From: Acidobacteria bacterium Mor1
GTDB taxonomy: Bacteria; Acidobacteriota; Polarisedimenticolia; Polarisedimenticolales; Polarisedimenticolaceae
DNA length: 64,000 nucleotides
Direction: 5' to 3'
Assembly: GCA_001664505.1 (NCBI GenBank)
Contig: CP011806.1
Coordinates: forward strand, 1,216,400-1,280,399
Numbering within the stretch: the stretch's first letter is position 1; each line of letters opens with the position of its first letter. Positions 60,944-64,000 of the stretch are shown here, in pieces. The notes beneath the pieces were generated by a model. That model saw nothing but the letters and a program-made list of their open reading frames with translations, did no database searches and was not told where the DNA came from. The position numbers were made by a program, and so were the translations under genes.

Positions 60944-63181
60944 CTACAAACGGTTGTGGATCCGTAGGTCGATCAGATCGCTTGCCGTCAGGTCGTTGCC
61001 GTAGCGCTCCTGAGCCCGCCGCACGAAGTCCGGGGTCACCCCGTGGATCCGGAACTGGACCAGGCGAGACGGCGAGAGCCGGTCGAATCCGACCTCGCCA
61101 AGGGCGCGCACGAATTTCGGGGTCACGCCGTGGATCCGGAACTCCACCAGGCGAGCAGGCGACAGATCTTCGAGTCCCGCGTCGACCAGTCCGCGCACGA
61201 ATTCTCCGCTCACGCCGTGAATGCGGAACTCGACCAACCGCGACGGTGACAGATCCTTGAGCCCGGATCGCGTCATCGCAGCCACGAACTCGGGGCTCAC
61301 GCCGTGAATTCGGAACTCGACCAGCCGGCCTTGTGACAGTTCGCTCAGACCTGCATCGGCCAGTCCCTGGACGAACTCCGGGGACACCCCGTGGATTCGG
61401 AACTCCACCAGCCGCCCCGGCGAAAGGTCTCTCAGGCCCGCATCGGTCATCCCCTGAACGAACTCCGGGGACACCCCGTGAATCCGGAACTCCACCAGGC
61501 GCGAGGGTTCCAGGTCTTCGTACCCGGCATCGGCCATCCCCTGAATGAACTCCGACTTCACGCCGTGAATCCGGAACTCGATCAGGCGATTGGTCGAGAT
61601 GTTGCCGTAGCCCACATCGACGATGCCGCGAGTGAAGTCGAGGGAGACGTCGAGGGCGGCCATCTCGAACAGCTTTTCAGGATCGTCGGACACCTTGAAG
61701 CCGATCGCCTGCATGTCGGAGACGTAGGACGGGTTCGGGTGGAACACGAAACGGCCGCGGTGCTTGTCCTCTCCGAGACGCTCGCTGAAGCGGAAGGTAC
61801 CGGCATCGCGGACCAGAAGGAAACCGGATACGCCACCCTCGCGGCTCATCGACAGGTCATCCCGGTCGACGCTGATACCCATGTGCGAACGGCCCCAGCC
61901 GCCCTCGAGACGCAGCTGCAGGTGCACGCCGAAGCGTCCGGGTTCGGCGGTGTACCGCCCCTCGATCCCTTCGGCGCCTTGCTGACCAGGCGCAATCGAC
62001 ATCACGGGCGTGGCCGACGCTTCCGGCGCAGCCGATTGCAAAGGCGCGCTCGACACTGCCGGCGTGATGGACGCCTGCGGCTCGGTCGAAGATTGCGGCG
62101 CGGCGGCCGCTTGAGCCACGAAGAACAGCACCGCGAGAGCGGCAGCGGCGACGCCGAAGACCCAGCGGGCGTCGGCGACATTGTTTCGAGAGGGAGAATC
62201 GGTCAGGCGTCGAATGCGTTCCACCAGTGAACCTCCATGGGCCGAGACGGCCAAGGGTGCGGTGTCGCGGATGCGTAGTCGTTCCATATCGACGAGCGCC
62301 CGCACGTAGTCGTGACGGCGGCGACAAAGGCTCACCGCCAGATCATCGCAGCAGTGCTCGCGCTCATCGCGCACCTGGCGGGAAACCCACCAGACTGCCG
62401 GGTGATAGAACAGCAGCGACTCCGCCGCTGCCTGGAGCAGATTGACGAGGTAGTCGTGGCGCCGCACATGGGCCAGCTCGTGAAGCAGCAGGGCTTCCAG
62501 CATCTGGGGCGGCATGCCGAGCAGCGCCGAAGCCGGCAGCAACACTACCGGCCGCAACGCCCCCACCACCGCGGGCACATCGACCTCGCGAGATGCGAGC
62601 ACCTGGACCGCGTGGCGGATGCCGACCCGATCGCACAGTTCGCGCACTCGTTGCAGCAGCGCCGCATCGTCGACCGGCGACGCCGTGAGCCGAATACGCC
62701 GCAGTTTCCACCAACCACCGGTGTTCATCAGCGCAAGCGCGATCACGCCGACCCACCATCCGCCGACCAGCGCGTTGCGGATCAACGGATTGTCGAGCTT
62801 TGCGGCCAGGGAGGCGAAGGCTGCGCGTAGCGCCAAGATCGACGCCTGCCCGCTGCCGGCAGTGCCGGCTGCGGTCTCCCCGCCCTCGGATTGGGTTGTG
62901 TCCGATGGGCCGGCCGGCGACGGCTGCGTGGAGGACGCGTCCGCGAACCGCGGTTGTTCGATCCCCTGCCCGGCCGGCGCGGGTGAATTCAATACGTAGA
63001 CGAAGGTGATCACCGGCATCGCGCACATCAGGGCCAACGCGACGACGCCGGCGGTGTAGCGGAGGTTCGCCGAGCGCGAACGCGCCAACTGCAGGAACAG
63101 GGCGAGAAGGACTGCGATCAGGCAGCCCTGCCAGAGGAAGTGCACCAGGGCCAGGCTCCAGGCGCCGATGATCTCGTTCAT
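60944..63181 (-). CDS. BlaR1-like M56 membrane peptidase with RIHGV repeats
   Basis: The 745-residue protein has four TM helices in the N-terminal 350 residues and the M56 zinc site HELAHVRRHD with LLLHELAH. After a TM helix and Ala/Ser/Pro linker, the C-terminus has seven 29-residue repeats of the pattern R-L-V-E-F-R-I-H-G-V, plus a partial eighth. These replace the beta-lactam sensor of true BlaR1. Such M56 proteins cleave their BlaI partner after a signal. The gene overlaps blaI by four bases. Confidence 0.9.
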   Translation of the reverse strand: MNEIIGAWSLALVHFLWQGCLIAVLLALFLQLARSRSANLRYTAGVVALALMCAMPVITFVYVLNSPAPAGQGIEQPRFADASSTQPSPAGPSDTTQSEGGETAAGTAGSGQASILALRAAFASLAAKLDNPLIRNALVGGWWVGVIALALMNTGGWWKLRRIRLTASPVDDAALLQRVRELCDRVGIRHAVQVLASREVDVPAVVGALRPVVLLPASALLGMPPQMLEALLLHELAHVRRHDYLVNLLQAAAESLLFYHPAVWWVSRQVRDEREHCCDDLAVSLCRRRHDYVRALVDMERLRIRDTAPLAVSAHGGSLVERIRRLTDSPSRNNVADARWVFGVAAAALAVLFFVAQAAAAPQSSTEPQASITPAVSSAPLQSAAPEASATPVMSIAPGQQGAEGIEGRYTAEPGRFGVHLQLRLEGGWGRSHMGISVDRDDLSMSREGGVSGFLLVRDAGTFRFSERLGEDKHRGRFVFHPNPSYVSDMQAIGFKVSDDPEKLFEMAALDVSLDFTRGIVDVGYGNISTNRLIEFRIHGVKSEFIQGMADAGYEDLEPSRLVEFRIHGVSPEFVQGMTDAGLRDLSPGRLVEFRIHGVSPEFVQGLADAGLSELSQGRLVEFRIHGVSPEFVAAMTRSGLKDLSPSRLVEFRIHGVSGEFVRGLVDAGLEDLSPARLVEFRIHGVTPKFVRALGEVGFDRLSPSRLVQFRIHGVTPDFVRRAQERYGNDLTASDLIDLRIHNRL
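60947..61589. repeat. Tandem 87-bp repeats encoding RIHGV units
   Basis: Seven copies of a 29-codon unit plus a partial one, encoding the C-terminus of the M56 protein on the minus strand. Copies differ mostly at third positions, which indicates selection on the protein. Confidence 0.8.
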
Positions 63182-63579
63182 TCGGCTCCCCCCTCTCCGT
63201 CTTGGGACCGGAACCGTTCAAGAAGTGCCTCGATCTCGGCCAACTCCTCAGGCGACGAAGGTCGCGTGGCCAGGGCGCGCATCGCCAGACGGGCCGCCGA
63301 CCCGCCGAACGCGCGATCCACCAGGTGCGTGGTGAGCTGGTCCTGCACCCGGTCCTCGGAACAGGTCGCCTGGAACACGTGGGCCCGCGCGGAGGCATCC
63401 CGCTGCACCAAACCCTTGCCTTCCATGATCTGGAGGAGCTTCAGAACCGAGGCGCCCGAAACACCGCTGCCTGCGGAAAGAGCGCTCTGGATCTGTTTCA
63501 CCGTGGCGGCGCCGCGGTCCCAGAGGATCCGCAGAATCTCGAGTTCAGCGCCCGTGGGGCGTGGTGTCGAAGGGTCCAT
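63178..63579 (-). CDS. BlaI/MecI-family repressor
   Basis: The 133-residue winged-helix protein begins TPRPTGAELEILRILWDRGA, has VKQIQSALSAGSGVSGASVLKLLQIM as the recognition part and a C-terminal dimerisation helix. It is the repressor partner of the M56 peptidase next to it, overlapping by four bases. The ATG at 63579 follows GAAGGGGG. Confidence 0.92.
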   Translation of the reverse strand: MDPSTPRPTGAELEILRILWDRGAATVKQIQSALSAGSGVSGASVLKLLQIMEGKGLVQRDASARAHVFQATCSEDRVQDQLTTHLVDRAFGGSAARLAMRALATRPSSPEELAEIEALLERFRSQDGEGGAE

Positions 63580-63607
63580 GCCCCCTTCAACGCCACAAAG
63601 TCGGAAA

Positions 63608-63633
63608 GGTTTCACACTTCAGGGTGAAAAACC
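63608..63633. promoter_or_regulatory. Candidate BlaI operator
   Basis: TTTCAC (63610-63615) and GTGAAA (63624-63629) are inverted copies inside GGTTTCAC and GTGAAAAACC, about 30 bases upstream of the repressor start. BlaI-type regulators bind such dyads in their own promoter. Confidence 0.5.
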
Positions 63634-63813
63634 TCACACACTTTCGTTAAGCTGCTGTCCTGCAGATACTTACAGCGGTTCACCCACCTCTCGACCGTCG
63701 AGTTGGCGTCTATCGTGCGCCGTCACGCCCTTGTGGGTGTCCGGAAGCGACCGGCAGAGCGCAGCGAAGCCGCGAGAAGCGCCGTGGCGCGAGCGAGGCC
63801 CGCTGGATGCGAT

Positions 63814-64000
63814 TCACGAGCGAACCGATCCGGCGATGTCCTGACAGATTTCGGCAAGCCTCTCATGGTCGGCCTCCCTGCAGTCGTCGTAGTGCATCGC
63901 CTCGAAGAAACTCGGAATCTGCGTGTCGCGATAGAAGATGGGATACAGCAACCTCTTTTCCGCCTTTAGCTGCCGTACGTAGGCGGCGGACAACTCATCG
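63814..64000 (-). CDS. C-terminal part of a possible TIR-domain protein (runs off right edge)
   Basis: 61 residues are visible. They include LSAAYVRQLKAEKRLLYPIF, then YRDTQIPSFFEAMHYDDC and a final helix ending AGSVRS. The pattern of an edge strand (LLYPIF), an I-P-x-F loop and a Y-D-D strand fits the C-terminal third of TIR_2-type domains. The catalytic part lies outside the window, so this is tentative. It would be the fifth TIR gene in this area. Confidence 0.45.
   Translation of the reverse strand, partial: DELSAAYVRQLKAEKRLLYPIFYRDTQIPSFFEAMHYDDCREADHERLAEICQDIAGSVRS

Noticed and set aside
60947-61589. 87-bp tandem repeat, possible CRISPR or satellite
   Set aside because: All copies are in frame and encode a conserved 29-residue unit of the M56 protein.

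Overview
The window is high-GC bacterial chromosome with dense, often overlapping genes and Shine-Dalgarno starts. Several traits together suggest Acidobacteriota or a similar Gram-negative soil or sediment lineage: Omp85 and MtrB-type outer membrane proteins, BlaI/M56 regulator pairs, PadR regulators, FHA/kinase pairs, FN3-IPT secreted proteins, and a FeoA-fused DtxR regulator. No 16S rRNA or ribosomal protein is present, so this placement is an inference.

Core region, 1-30.3 kb. It opens with a TypA/BipA-like GTPase with unusual switch sequences and a sigma factor. Next come a TPR-zincin protein, a four-gene overlapping set (DHH phosphoesterase, MoaD, MoaE, gamma carbonic anhydrase), an exonuclease and an Omp85 protein. 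A DUF1343 protein, SppA, BolA, a TlpA-like thioredoxin and an S9 peptidase follow. From 15 to 18.7 kb lies an NtrC-type regulator and its PAS histidine kinase, with an Rrf2 regulator preceded by a sigma-54 promoter and two enhancer-like dyads. From 18.7 to 28 kb are a CoA-transferase/GNAT fusion, an MtrB-like porin with a decaheme and a monoheme cytochrome c (a likely trans-outer-membrane electron conduit), FeoB with a DtxR-FeoA regulator, ferritin and a UspA protein.

First insertion, 30.3-35.7 kb. A 5.4-kb element sits at tRNA-Ala(GGC), bounded by 40-bp direct repeats of the 5' half of the tRNA. It carries a frameshifted integrase, small coiled-coil/membrane proteins, a PadR-led operon of unknown function and an HNH endonuclease.

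Second core region, 35.7-47.2 kb. It holds a Ser/Thr kinase coupled to an FHA protein with a degenerate AAA+ domain. A divergent seven-gene operon follows: an RND/MMPL exporter, a periplasmic protein, a type III polyketide synthase, an ICMT-like methyltransferase, an acyl carrier protein, a fatty acyl-AMP ligase and an FAD oxidoreductase. It probably makes and exports a long-chain polyketide.

Second insertion, 47.2-59.5 kb. A 12.2-kb island sits at tRNA-Sec, bounded by 41-bp repeats (one mismatch) of that tRNA's 5' half. Its centre is a tightly packed operon: XRE-TPR regulator, secreted protein, pentapeptide-TIR protein, stand-alone TIR protein, a triple fusion of KGGVGRT NTPase, pentapeptide repeats and TIR, then a frameshifted integrase. 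Two related coiled-coil/TM/pentapeptide proteins and two small membrane proteins flank it. A third pentapeptide-TIR protein lies just past the tRNA, and a possible TIR C-terminus runs off the right end. This TIR set is the best candidate for an undescribed signalling or defence system. The window ends with a BlaI/M56 pair.
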